From Streptomyces humidus (GTDB taxonomy: Bacteria > Actinomycetota > Actinomycetes > Streptomycetales > Streptomycetaceae): a stretch of 64,000 nucleotides of DNA. The DNA lies in contig NZ_BMTL01000013.1 in the NCBI RefSeq assembly GCF_014649655.1, positions 124,001-188,000 of the forward strand, read 5' to 3'. This document shows positions 8,122 to 17,202 of this stretch, piece after piece (within the stretch, counting starts at the first letter, position 1; every line of letters begins with the position of its first letter). The notes beneath the pieces are model-generated. The model was given only the letters and a program-made list of their open reading frames with translations. It was not told the origin of the DNA and made no database searches. The position numbers and the translations under genes were made by a program.

Positions 8122-10419
8122 TCAGTGCCCGCCCGGGGTTTCGCCCGCGTGGGACCGCACGCCTTTCGTGACCTCGCCATGAGTGCGTGCGGGGGACTTC
8201 CCTCCACCGCGTGTGCGCAATCCCGCACCGCTCGGAGCGGTGGGACGGGGGGCGTGCGCCTGCGTCGGGCGGCGGCGAGGTGCCTTCGCCTCCGGCACCT
8301 CGGCGCCTCCTTCCGCGGCCTGCCCGGAACCTGACCCGGCAGCGGTGGAACGAGGACGGCGGCGCCTGCGGGCAGTCGGGGCAGCGTTGCGCGCTGCAGC
8401 CGTCGAGGCCCCTGGCGCGCATACCGGTGAGCCGTTGGGTTCCGAGTCCACGGAGCCCCTCACCTCGCCGGGTCGGGCCGTGCCATCGGCTCGGCCGGCA
8501 TCGTCCCCGTCGTCCGGATCACCGCCCTCGTCGTCCGCGAAAGTCGCTCCTGTCATACCTGTCACACCTGTCGCCCTGGTCGCGCCATTCCCGCCCGTCG
8601 CGCGTGCCGTGCCCGGCGTGCCCGGCCCGTCGGCGGCCCGCGTGTCCGGGAGGAGCGCTGCTCCGGCGGTCAGCGCTTCTTCCGCGGTCGGCCCCTCCCC
8701 GCCCGGCGTTTCCGCCGCTGCGCGCCGTCCTCGTCGCTCGCGCTCGGCGCGCAGGCAGCGTCGCACCGACTCGGGGTCGAGGCCTTCGTTGCAGGCCTGG
8801 TGCAGCAGGCGGGCGAACAGATATCCCGGTTCCGCGCCGAGCGCCATGGCGAACGCCTCCCTCGCCTCGAGTTCGTCGCCGCCGGACCATGCGACCCAGC
8901 CGGCGAGAGTGAGCGGCGGCGCCGCGTGTTCGCCGTAGGGTCCGACGCAGCGCCGTGCCAGTGCTCGCCACAGGCGCAGTGCGGTCGCGGCCTCGTCGCC
9001 CTCCATCCACTCGGCCGCCCGGTCGCGCGTCACGCGATCCTGAAGCCCGAGGATCAGGGCTGCGGCCTCGTCGCATCCGAGCAGCTCGTCGTCTCGGCGA
9101 TCGGCGAGAAGCACGCCAGGCAGCACGGGCGCTTCGGCCAGGCGCAGCATCACGCGTCCGGCCAGTTCGAGCGTCTCGGCGGCCACCGCCGTTCGGCTCG
9201 CGTCGTCGAGCATCCTCGGGACGAGTGCCATGGCGGCGGTGTCCAGGGCGACTTCCTGCTCCAGCGCCACGCCGGTCTCCAGAGGCTGCAGCCGGGCCCG
9301 TAGCTCACGCAGGGTGCCGCGGACCTGGATCCCCGCGTAGGTAGCGGCCGCGGCCAGCACGGACGTGCCGGGCAGCCCCATCGGGACGCCCTCGACCGGG
9401 CAGCATCCCTCGCCCGCGCAGCAGTAGGACCAGAAACGACCGTCCGCGATACAGAGCGCTTCGATCACCGGGATGTCGAGACGGCCGCATTCCAGACGCA
9501 GTTGCTCGGCCAGCGGCGTCAGGCGCTCCATGACTTGACGGCCCGTCTCGCCGCTCTCCGGCTCCTGACAGAGGTAGGCCACCATCTGCGCGGGGCGGGT
9601 GCCCCGGCGTTCGCTGCCCCTGACCAGTCCGTGTGCCAGTTGCTGCGCGACGGCGCCCCAGTCGTCCGGGTTCGCGGGGATGCCGAGCCGGGCCCGGCCG
9701 CCGAACCGCCCTCGTCCGCCGCGGTCGTGCAGGGCCACCAGGACGATGCTGTCCTCCGGCCGGTATCCGAGCAGATAGGGCAGCGCGTCGGCCAGTTCGT
9801 CCGGGGACCGCAGGGTGACCTGATGGGCTGTCTGAGCAGTGCCGTACTCGGCCTCACCGTCGTACATCGGGTGACTCATGTACGTCGTGTGACCGCCGGT
9901 CTCCGGCGGGCCCTCCTGCGCCGCCCGGCCTCCGCGCCCCGGCGGCCCTTCATACGCCGACCGGGCCGGCCGATCCGGCTGATCGGGCCGATCCCGATGT
10001 TCCAGCTGATCCGGATGTTCCGGCCGACCCCGCTGCGTGCCGTACGAGTGGCAGCCGTCGGCACCGTCATGTCCCTTACATCCGTCACCTCCGTCGCATT
10101 CGCCGTCCGTGGGCTCTTCCCCTCCGCGGCCTCCGCGGCCTCCGAGGGCTCCGAGGGCTCCAGGGCCTCCGGACCCTCCCGAATCGCCCCCTCCTTCGAG
10201 GCCTCCGCTCCCTCGACGGTCTCCGTCACGTCGGCCGTTCCCGTCACGCCCCTCGTGACCGGTGTCGGCGTCCGTGGCAACCGAAGCGCCCGCGGACCTC
10301 GACGGCTGGGACGCCTGCGATTCCTTCCCTGCGTCCTGGGAGTTCCGTGCGTCCCGTTCGTCACGTCGGGCGGTGTCACCGTTTTCAGAGGATCCGGTGG
10401 ATTCGCTGTGATTCGTCAT
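8122..10419 (-). CDS. DUF4192 domain protein with long low-complexity ends
   Basis: 765 residues, function unknown. Residues 1-190 are Gly/Asp/Arg-rich with repeated short units (DRPDQPDRP, GGRGGRGG). The conserved DUF4192 domain runs from about 195 to 560, beginning TLRSPDELADALPYLLGYRPEDSIVLVAL, the family hallmark, and containing CCAGEGCCPVEG and AWSGGDELEAREAFAMALGAEPGYLFARLL. The tail from about 575 is again acidic and basic low-complexity sequence. The core is confidently assigned; the two ends are compositionally biased and probably disordered. The ATG start faces the RecQ gene on the other strand, about 160 bases away. The family is common in actinomycetes and has no established role that I know of. 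Confidence 0.8.
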   Translation of the reverse strand: MTNHSESTGSSENGDTARRDERDARNSQDAGKESQASQPSRSAGASVATDADTGHEGRDGNGRRDGDRRGSGGLEGGGDSGGSGGPGALGALGGRGGRGGEEPTDGECDGGDGCKGHDGADGCHSYGTQRGRPEHPDQLEHRDRPDQPDRPARSAYEGPPGRGGRAAQEGPPETGGHTTYMSHPMYDGEAEYGTAQTAHQVTLRSPDELADALPYLLGYRPEDSIVLVALHDRGGRGRFGGRARLGIPANPDDWGAVAQQLAHGLVRGSERRGTRPAQMVAYLCQEPESGETGRQVMERLTPLAEQLRLECGRLDIPVIEALCIADGRFWSYCCAGEGCCPVEGVPMGLPGTSVLAAAATYAGIQVRGTLRELRARLQPLETGVALEQEVALDTAAMALVPRMLDDASRTAVAAETLELAGRVMLRLAEAPVLPGVLLADRRDDELLGCDEAAALILGLQDRVTRDRAAEWMEGDEAATALRLWRALARRCVGPYGEHAAPPLTLAGWVAWSGGDELEAREAFAMALGAEPGYLFARLLHQACNEGLDPESVRRCLRAERERRGRRAAAETPGGEGPTAEEALTAGAALLPDTRAADGPGTPGTARATGGNGATRATGVTGMTGATFADDEGGDPDDGDDAGRADGTARPGEVRGSVDSEPNGSPVCAPGASTAAARNAAPTARRRRRPRSTAAGSGSGQAAEGGAEVPEAKAPRRRPTQAHAPRPTAPSGAGLRTRGGGKSPARTHGEVTKGVRSHAGETPGGH

Positions 10420-10581
10420 GCGACAGACGATCTCGCGGATGACAAGATCCCGCTGGGCCTGTGGACAACTCCGATCACGGACACGTCAAGCACAGCGGAA
10501 CCGTCGCGACGCGCGCCCGCCGAGGACCCCGCTGACCACGGCCGTGACCGGATTGTCAGCGCCGTCCTGTTGTATGGAGGC

Positions 10582-12747
10582 ATGGAGCACACGAGCAACA
10601 CGGATCTCCGGGCCGACGCCGACGCCGTCCTCGCCCGCCTCGTCGGCGACGCCTCGGGGGCGGCCCGGCTGCGCGAGGATCAGTGGCGGGCGATCGAGGC
10701 GCTGGTCGCCGACCGGCGCCGGGCCCTGGTGGTCCAGCGGACGGGGTGGGGGAAGTCCGCGGTCTACTTCGTGGCGACCTCCCTGCTCCGCGCCCGTGGC
10801 TCCGGCCCCACCGTGATCGTCTCCCCGCTGCTCGCCCTGATGCGCAACCAGGTCGAGGCCGCGGCCCGGGCCGGTATCCGTGCACGCACCATCAACTCCT
10901 CCAACACGGAGGAGTGGGAGACCGTGCAGGGCGAGATCACCGCGGGTGAGGTCGACGTCCTGCTGGTCAGTCCGGAACGGCTCAACAACCCGGACTTCCG
11001 TGACCAGGTGCTGCCCGGGCTGGCCGCCGCGACCGGGCTGCTCGTGGTCGACGAGGCCCACTGCATCTCCGACTGGGGTCATGACTTCAGGCCGGACTAC
11101 CGCAGGCTGCGGACGATGCTCACCGACCTTCCTCCGGGCGTTCCGGTCCTCGCGACGACCGCCACCGCGAACGCACGTGTGACGGCCGACGTCGCCGAGC
11201 AGCTCGGCACCGGAGGCGCCACAGACGCCTTGGTACTGCGTGGGCCGCTGGATCGCGAGAGCCTCAGCCTGAACGTGCTGCGACTGCCCGACGCGGCGCA
11301 CCGGATGGCCTGGCTCGCCGATCATCTCGACGAACTGCCCGGTTCCGGAATCGTCTACACGCTCACGGTGGCGGCCGCGGAGGAGGTCACCGCCTTTCTC
11401 CGGCAGCGCGGCCATGTCGTCGCCTCGTACACGGGCCGGACCGAGAACGCCGACCGGCAGCAGGCCGAGGAGGATCTGCTGGCGAACAAGGTGAAGGCGC
11501 TGGTCGCGACCTCCGCTCTCGGTATGGGCTTCGACAAGCCCGACCTCGGCTTCGTCGTGCACCTCGGCTCGCCGTCCTCGCCCATCGCGTACTACCAGCA
11601 GGTGGGCCGTGCCGGACGCGGTGTCGAGCACGCGGAGGTGCTGCTCCTGCCGGGACGGGAAGACGAGGCGATCTGGGAGTACTTCGCCTCGCTGGCCTTC
11701 CCGCCCGAGGACCTGGTACGCCGCACTCTCGACGTCCTCGCGGGCGCGGAGCGGCCCGTGTCGTTGCCCGCCCTGGAGCCCCTGGTGGAGCTGCGCCGCT
11801 CCCGTCTGGAGACCATGCTCAAGGTCCTCGACGTGGACGGGGCGGTCAAGCGGGTCAAGGGCGGCTGGCTGTCGACCGGACAGCCGTGGCGGTACGACAC
11901 CGAGCGGTACGCGTGGGTCGCACGGCAGCGCAAGGCCGAACAGGAGGCCATGCGGCAGTACGCGTCGACGACGGACTGCCGGATGGAGTTCCTCCAGCGC
12001 CAGCTCGACGACGACGGCGCCAAGCCGTGCGGACGATGCGACAACTGCGCGGGGGCGCGCCATGCCGCCGACACGTCCTCGGCCGCGCTGGACGCCGCAC
12101 GGGTGGACCTGGGCCGTGCGGGCGTCGAGGTGGAGCCCCGCCGGATGTGGCCGACCGGCCTGGCAGCGATCGGCATGGATCTCAAGGGGCGCATCCCCGC
12201 GAACGAGCAAGCGGCGGCCGGGCGGGCCCTGGGGCGTCTCTCGGACATCGGCTGGGGAAATCGGCTGCGTCCGATGCTGGCCCCCCAGGCGCCGGACGCA
12301 CCGATTCCGGACGATGTGGCCCGGGCCGTGGTGGATGTGCTGGCGGACTGGGCGAAGGGGCCCGGCGGTTGGGCCTCCGGAGCGGCCGACGCCTCACCGC
12401 GCCCGGTCGGCGTGGTCACCGTCGCCTCTCGCACCCGTCCGCGGCTGGTCCACTCGCTGGGCGCGCGGATCGCGGACGTCGGCCGCCTGCCCCTTCTGGG
12501 TGCGGTGGAATACACCGCCGACACCTCGCCGATCTCCCGGAGCAACAGCGCCCAACGTCTCAAGGCGCTCGACGGCATGCTGCACGTGCCGCCCGCCCTC
12601 GCTGCCGCCCTCGCCGGGACGCCGGGGCCGGTTCTGCTCGTGGACGACTACACCGAGACCGGCTGGACCCTCGCCGTGGTGGCCCGGATGCTCCGACGGG
12701 CGGGCGCGGAGGGGGTGTTGCCCTTGGTGCTGGCCGTGCAGGGCTGA
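10582..12747 (+). CDS. recQ: RecQ-family DNA helicase with C-terminal phosphoribosyltransferase-like domain
   Basis: 721 residues. SF2 helicase: motif I TGWGKS (54-59), motif II DEAH (157-160), motif III ATTATAN, motif VI QVGRAGR (340-346). A RecQ zinc site with Cys 466, 483, 486 and 489 (CGRCDNC) follows. After it the protein does not carry an HRDC domain. Residues about 610-721 end with PVLLVDDYTETGWTL (683-697), the PRPP-loop pattern of type I phosphoribosyltransferases (hydrophobic-VDD-xxxTG-T). The helicase would unwind DNA 3'-5' in repair or recombination; the role of the PRTase-like part is unknown. GGAGG is only one base from the ATG, so the start could be slightly different. Divergent from DUF4192. 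Confidence 0.88.
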   Translation: MEHTSNTDLRADADAVLARLVGDASGAARLREDQWRAIEALVADRRRALVVQRTGWGKSAVYFVATSLLRARGSGPTVIVSPLLALMRNQVEAAARAGIRARTINSSNTEEWETVQGEITAGEVDVLLVSPERLNNPDFRDQVLPGLAAATGLLVVDEAHCISDWGHDFRPDYRRLRTMLTDLPPGVPVLATTATANARVTADVAEQLGTGGATDALVLRGPLDRESLSLNVLRLPDAAHRMAWLADHLDELPGSGIVYTLTVAAAEEVTAFLRQRGHVVASYTGRTENADRQQAEEDLLANKVKALVATSALGMGFDKPDLGFVVHLGSPSSPIAYYQQVGRAGRGVEHAEVLLLPGREDEAIWEYFASLAFPPEDLVRRTLDVLAGAERPVSLPALEPLVELRRSRLETMLKVLDVDGAVKRVKGGWLSTGQPWRYDTERYAWVARQRKAEQEAMRQYASTTDCRMEFLQRQLDDDGAKPCGRCDNCAGARHAADTSSAALDAARVDLGRAGVEVEPRRMWPTGLAAIGMDLKGRIPANEQAAAGRALGRLSDIGWGNRLRPMLAPQAPDAPIPDDVARAVVDVLADWAKGPGGWASGAADASPRPVGVVTVASRTRPRLVHSLGARIADVGRLPLLGAVEYTADTSPISRSNSAQRLKALDGMLHVPPALAAALAGTPGPVLLVDDYTETGWTLAVVARMLRRAGAEGVLPLVLAVQG

Positions 12748-13184
12748 CGGAGAGGACCCGGCCGTGCGAGGCTTCCCGCGATCCCCGGCGTGAACACCCG
12801 AAGCCCGGCGACGACGGCGGAACGCAGGAGCGACCCGGGCAGCGGAACGCCGGAGCGAACCGGGCGGCAGGATGCCTCGGGCCCCGGTCTCCGCGGCGAG
12901 CCGGCCGCGGACGCTCTCGCCTCCAGGTTGCCTCCAAGGCCCCTGCACGGCTTGAACTGACGACTCACGCATCCTTCCGTGAATCACTGGGTAGGGATAT
13001 ATGCCACTCAACGCCATATAACGGCCGGTGGCCCCAATTGCTCGTTGCCGCATCCAAGTTCGGCAGGAAGAATTGAAGTCCGCTCCCCGCACGGCTCGGT
13101 CCCTAGTCCGGTTGAGCTCTGCTGCGGCGTGCGCCCCCCGAATCCGACCCGCCCGCAGTGTGGGCCGTAGCCGAAGGGAGGATC
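12748..13184. other. Intergenic region between recQ and the 206-residue gene
   Basis: About 440 bases without a supported gene. The stretch 12955-13080 is noticeably AT-richer than its surroundings and should contain the promoter of the next gene. It includes an inverted repeat TATATG...CATATA (separate entry). Confidence 0.5.
12998..13020. promoter_or_regulatory. TATATG/CATATA inverted repeat
   Basis: Arms TATATG (12998-13003) and CATATA (13015-13020) are separated by 11 bases inside an AT-rich island 165 bases upstream of the following gene. It is unusual in this GC-rich sequence and could be an operator or promoter element. No known site is matched. Confidence 0.35.
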
Positions 13185-13805
13185 GTGACCTTCGGATTCG
13201 CTCCGTCCTCGGCGGCATCGTTGTCGACGTCCACGTCCGCCGCCTCCGCCAACCGCTTGCTCGAGCCTGCCGAATGGGCCGCGGCCGGGATACCCCTGCT
13301 GCGCAACCCACGGGAAGTCGTCAGCGGTCTGCACTCGCGGCACCGGCCGCGGCCGACCACGGCGATCGTGGCCGTCCTCGACCCGGACGAGCGGGTGCGG
13401 GCCAGCGCTTCGTTCACCCGGCGTCAGGCTTCGAGTGACGGCTGGGTGTTCCGCAACGCCCTGCTAGCCCAGCTACGCCGAGTCATACCCCACGACCTGC
13501 GACTGCGCACCCCCGTGCGTACCGCCGTGCTGCTCTACTGCCGCGACGGCGACGCGCGCTGGACGGAGGAGGACGGGGCATGGATGTGGGGCCTGCGGGA
13601 CGCCTGCACTTTGCACGGTCTGCGCTGCGGGGCGTACATCACTCTGACCCGGGACGGCTGGCAGGTCCTCGGTGAAGGGCGCGGGGGCCGACGGCCCAAC
13701 GCGGATTCGACCCCGGAGCCCTTCGCCCTGTCCGAGGCTCCGCCGCCGCTCCCCCGGACCGGCGGCTCCGCCTCCGAGGTGATGCGTCGCGCGGCCGCCC
13801 GCTGA
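13185..13805 (+). CDS. Conserved actinomycete protein of unknown function
   Basis: 206 residues that I do not recognise as a named family. The GTG start is preceded by a good ribosome-binding site (GGGAGG, 5 bases). The N-terminal 25 residues are Ser/Ala-rich. The central part (about 40-160) is compact and well mixed (TTAIVAVLDPDERVRASAS, WTEEDGAWMWGLRDACTLHG, CGAYITLTRDGWQVLGEG), with alternating strands and helices expected of a soluble alpha/beta domain. The C-terminus is Pro/Ser-rich. No signal peptide or membrane segment is seen. It follows recQ in the same direction but 440 bases away, so it is probably transcribed on its own. Confidence 0.6.
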   Translation: MTFGFAPSSAASLSTSTSAASANRLLEPAEWAAAGIPLLRNPREVVSGLHSRHRPRPTTAIVAVLDPDERVRASASFTRRQASSDGWVFRNALLAQLRRVIPHDLRLRTPVRTAVLLYCRDGDARWTEEDGAWMWGLRDACTLHGLRCGAYITLTRDGWQVLGEGRGGRRPNADSTPEPFALSEAPPPLPRTGGSASEVMRRAAAR

Positions 13806-14294
13806 CGGCGCCCGGTTTGCCGAAAGGGTTCTGCAGCCCCCTGCCCCCCGACATGGGCGGGACGACCGGCCGCGACGCGTCCCCGGCGAGCGCCCGCAGG
13901 CGCCCGACGCCGGGCATGCGGGGAGGGCGGCGCACCGAGCACGCCGCAGCTCGAGACCGCCCCGGAGCCCGCGCCGAGGAGCACGAGACAGCCGCTCCAG
14001 GCCTGAACCGCCGCACGACCGCGGCGCACGCTCACAGCAGTGACCGAGGAAGAGACCTGCCGGTCCCGACGGCGACGGCGTCAGCGAAGGCGTCGACAGA
14101 GTCTCGACCACCGCGATCAAGCCGGGGACGGCACCCGGGCCGGGACGGATCCCACGACGGGACGGCGACGGCGAGGCAGGTCGAGCGAGCCCCCGCCGTC
14201 GGCCTGTGAAGGATCGCCACAGGGCGCACCGAAGAGGCGCCGCAGCAGCGACGCCTCTTCTGGGCTCCGGTCCTGTGCGCCTACCGGATACGGC
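13806..14294. other. Intergenic region between convergent unknown genes
   Basis: About 490 bases between two convergent genes. Open frames exist on both strands but show biased, repetitive composition and no ribosome-binding sites, so I see no supported gene here. Confidence 0.5.
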
Positions 14295-14930
14295 TCAGAC
14301 GCCCGCGCCCAGCACCCCGTTGATCCGCTGCGGGTCGCCGCAGACGATCAGCAGGGCCGAGGCGCGCGCGAGGGCCAGCGGCAGAACGGTGGCGGCGGCG
14401 GTGTCGGCTCCACCGTTGACGGCGACGACGACGACCGGGCGCACCCCGGCGCGGGTCACCGCGGCGGCATCGGCGTAGAAGACGTCGTCCCCGGCGTCGT
14501 GCTGCGCCCAGTAGGGCGCCTCACCGAAGGACAGCTCGTGAGCGGCCCAGGGGTGCCGTTCGCCGGTGGTGATCACCAGAACGTCACCCGGGGCGCGCCC
14601 CGATTCCAGGAGGAGGTCCACGGCCTCCTCGGCGGCGTCCAGCGCACCCTCGGCCGAGGCCGGGATCAGCTGGACCTGAGCAGTCGCCGAAGCAGCCGCG
14701 ACGGCGGGAGCGGCCGGGGCCGAAGGCCCGGGCTTGGCGGCCGTGTCACGCGGCGCGCGTTGCGCCGGCGGCGTGGGCCGGAGCGGTCCGGGACGACCGG
14801 GACGCGACGGAGCCGCGGGACGGGGTCCGGGTACAGGTCGAGGGGTCGGCGCGGTGCGGCCGCTGGCCGGAGTGGCGCGGGGACCCTGGGCACTCTCGTG
14901 AATCTGAGGCTCCTCGGGAATGAGAGGCAT
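14295..14930 (-). CDS. Uncharacterised protein with Pro/Ala-rich N-terminus
   Basis: 211 residues from the ATG of MPLIPEEPQIHESAQ. Residues 1-95 are Pro/Arg/Ala-rich. The folded part (about 100-211) reads as an alpha/beta domain (EGALDAAEEAVDLLLESGR, GDVLVITTGERHPWAAHELSFGE, GVRPVVVVAVNGG, ASALLIVCGDPQRINGVLG). The strand pattern and the ending LIVCGD-xx-R resemble the C-terminal domain of UvrD-like helicases, but without ATPase motifs. I would not assign a function. It is followed downstream on the same strand by nothing close; rnhB ends 68 bases upstream, so the two may be co-transcribed. No convincing ribosome-binding site. Confidence 0.55.
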   Translation of the reverse strand: MPLIPEEPQIHESAQGPRATPASGRTAPTPRPVPGPRPAAPSRPGRPGPLRPTPPAQRAPRDTAAKPGPSAPAAPAVAAASATAQVQLIPASAEGALDAAEEAVDLLLESGRAPGDVLVITTGERHPWAAHELSFGEAPYWAQHDAGDDVFYADAAAVTRAGVRPVVVVAVNGGADTAAATVLPLALARASALLIVCGDPQRINGVLGAGV

Positions 14931-14998
14931 GGGCTGTTGTCTATCAAACGTTCGTGCGGCACGGGCCGGCGGGTGGCACATCAGTGCGGCCGGAAGGG

Positions 14999-15700
14999 TC
15001 AGAAGTCGAAACCGAGTTGACCTTCGACCTCCGGAACGCTCCCGTTCGCCCAGCTGCGGGCCTTCTTGAGGTGCCGCCACTGGGGCAGCGCATCAAGATA
15101 CGCCCACGACAACCGGTGGTACGGGGTGGGTCCCCGCTCCTCCAGTGCGGCCTTGTGCACGGGTGACGGATACCCGGCGTTGTCCGCAAAGCCGAAGTCT
15201 GCATGCTCGGCACCCAGTTCGGCCATCATTTTGTCGCGCCGGACCTTGGCGATCACCGAGGCCGCCGCGACCGCCACGCACGACTGGTCACCCTTGATCA
15301 CCGTGCGGACCCGCCAGGGGGAACCGAGGTAGTCGTGCTTCCCGTCGAGGATGACCGCGTCCGGGCGGACCGGGAGAGCCTCCAGAGCGCGTCCGGCGGC
15401 GAGCCGCAGTGCGGCGGTCATCCCGAGATCATCGATCTCCTCGGGCGACGCGTGCCCCAGGGCGTGCGACGTCACCCACTGCAGCAGTTCCTCGGAAAGC
15501 TCGTTGCGACGCTTGACGGTGAGGAGCTTGGAATCGGTGAGGCCGACGGGAGGTCGGCGGAGTCCGGTGACGGCCGCGCAGACGGTGACGGGTCCGGCCC
15601 AGGCACCGCGGCCCACCTCGTCGACGCCGGCGACGACCTTGGCTCCGGTCGTGGCGCGGAGTGAGCGCTCGACGGTGTGAGTGGGTGGTTCGTACGGCAT
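14999..15700 (-). CDS. rnhB: Ribonuclease HII
   Basis: 233 residues, normal length for RNase HII, which cleaves RNA in RNA-DNA hybrids, including single misincorporated ribonucleotides and primers. The active-site motif DEVGRGAWAGPV (residues 27-38) supplies Asp and Glu; the later LDGKHDYLG and KVRRDKMM segments match the other conserved motifs, and ends GYPSPVHKAALEERGPTPYHRLSW are typical. The ATG at 15700 has AAGGG 6 bases upstream. A gap of about 600 bases precedes it. Confidence 0.95.
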   Translation of the reverse strand: MPYEPPTHTVERSLRATTGAKVVAGVDEVGRGAWAGPVTVCAAVTGLRRPPVGLTDSKLLTVKRRNELSEELLQWVTSHALGHASPEEIDDLGMTAALRLAAGRALEALPVRPDAVILDGKHDYLGSPWRVRTVIKGDQSCVAVAAASVIAKVRRDKMMAELGAEHADFGFADNAGYPSPVHKAALEERGPTPYHRLSWAYLDALPQWRHLKKARSWANGSVPEVEGQLGFDF

Positions 15701-16296
15701 GGCGCCCTTAGATTACGCCGCCTCGATCCCGTTGCGACACCCCGGTCGGCACCGATCCCCTGCGGGTCGGCCGCGTCGGCGTCGGCACCGTGCTCAGGGC
15801 GCGTCCGGCCGGAGCAGGGACAGCATGAGCCGGTCGACCTCCTCCTCGGGTTCACGGTCATCCTCTTCACATTCGCACATCTTCGATCAGTGGATCATCA
15901 TGGCCGGACGGCGTCGAAGGCGGAGCCGTTCGCCACGTCGGCCCGCACCTCGACTCTCTAGATTCCCCTGCTGAAGACGCTATGCAGCAGCCTCGCCGTC
16001 GGCTCGACCGCTCCCTCGAAGATCAAGTCCGGGAAGCGCTCCGCCTGGAGCGGATCGCATGCGTGAATCCCCGAGCGCATCGCCGGAATCGACCTCACCG
16101 GGCGGTCGGCGCGGACCCGCTCACCGTCGGCGGCCTGCTGCTCGGCGCCGCTCCGGCGACGTCCTCGGCCGACGCCGGGTGTTCACGGCAGGCGTCCCGC
16201 TGCCGGACAGCGCCTCGCCGTCGCTCTCGCCACCCGGATCACGAACCGGGCGGGTGTCGGCGGGCAACGTGCCGCGGTGAAGCGCCGGCCCCCGTC
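15701..16296. other. Gap between rnhB and the ADP-ribosylglycohydrolase gene
   Basis: Nearly 600 bases without an intact gene. In S. coelicolor, as I recall, other genes lie at this position, so a deletion or decay is possible. The only coding-like piece is a 28-codon frame at 15794-15880 (separate entry). The stretch 15840-15910 is AT-richer than average. Confidence 0.45.
15794..15880 (-). pseudogene. Possible C-terminal remnant or tiny ORF (28 codons)
   Basis: Reads MCECEEDDREPEEEVDRLML then SLLRPDAP and a TGA stop. The EEEVDRLMLSLLRPD ending resembles C-terminal tails of TetR-type regulators (my impression, not a match). An in-frame stop lies just upstream of the ATG, and GAAG is too close to serve as a good ribosome-binding site. 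It may be the tail of a decayed regulator gene or chance. Confidence 0.22.
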
Positions 16297-17202
16297 TCAC
16301 CCGGACGGGAGCAACCACCCCGGCAGGTCCTCCACCTGTCGCGTCCACGCGACGGGCGGCTTCCCGGCCTGGCCGGCGGCGAGCACCCCGCCCACGATGG
16401 CGCACGTGGTGTCCACGTCCCCGCCCGCCTGCGCGGTCGTCCAGAACGCCGTCTCGTAGTCGGCCAGGGCACGAGCGGCCGACCACAGCGCGAAGGGCAC
16501 GGTGTCATGGGCCGACGTACGTCTGCCGCAGCCCAGTACGGCCGCGACGGTGCCCGCGTCGGCGTAGTCGAGCATGTCCCGGGCACGGCCCAGTCCCGCG
16601 CGAACGGCGCTCTTGGGGACCAGGGCGATGACGCCGTCCAGCAGCGCCTCGGCGCCGGGCGGCCCGCCCGGTGCTCCTGCCAGCGCGGCGGCCGCGGCCA
16701 CGGCCATGGCCCCGACCACGGCCTCCCGGTGCTGATGCGTGGGGTAGGCGGAGATCTCCGCCTGGTGGGTCGCCTGCTCGGGGTCGTCCGCGTACCAGGC
16801 GCCCAGGGGCGCGATCCGCATGGCGGCGCCGTTGCCCCAGGACCCCTGCCCGTTGAACAGGGCGGAGGACAGCTCGCGCCAGTCCGCCCCCTCTCGGACC
16901 AGCCTGAGCAGCCGGTTGACGGCGGGCCCGTAACCGCGGTCGAAGTCGTGGTGCTCGGCGAAGGAGCGGGCCAGGGCGTCCTGGTCGATGCGGTGGTGAG
17001 CCATCAGGACCGCCACCACCGAGCAGGCCATCTCGGTGTCGTCGGTCCACTGCCACGGGCCGGGCGGCAGCTCGCGACGCTGCAGCAGCGGATAGTTCAC
17101 CGGCACGAAGAACTGAGAGCCCAGTGCGTCGCCCACGGCGAGGCCGCGCAGGCTGGCCAGGGCGCGCTCCAGGCGCCCGGCGGCAGAGAAGTCAGCGGTC
17201 AT
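16297..17202 (-). CDS. ADP-ribosylglycohydrolase family protein
   Basis: 301 residues. All-alpha ADP-ribosylhydrolase/DraG fold with metal-binding signatures: GLAVGDALG (20-28), WTDDTEM (52-58, two metal-binding Asp), NGAAMRIAPLG in mid-protein, and GGDVDTTCAIVGG near the C-terminus, the second Asp cluster. Members remove ADP-ribose from proteins or small molecules. The start codon overlaps the stop of the upstream histidine phosphatase gene by 4 bases (ATGA), so the two are translationally coupled. The substrate is not evident. Confidence 0.9.
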   Translation of the reverse strand: MTADFSAAGRLERALASLRGLAVGDALGSQFFVPVNYPLLQRRELPPGPWQWTDDTEMACSVVAVLMAHHRIDQDALARSFAEHHDFDRGYGPAVNRLLRLVREGADWRELSSALFNGQGSWGNGAAMRIAPLGAWYADDPEQATHQAEISAYPTHQHREAVVGAMAVAAAAALAGAPGGPPGAEALLDGVIALVPKSAVRAGLGRARDMLDYADAGTVAAVLGCGRRTSAHDTVPFALWSAARALADYETAFWTTAQAGGDVDTTCAIVGGVLAAGQAGKPPVAWTRQVEDLPGWLLPSG

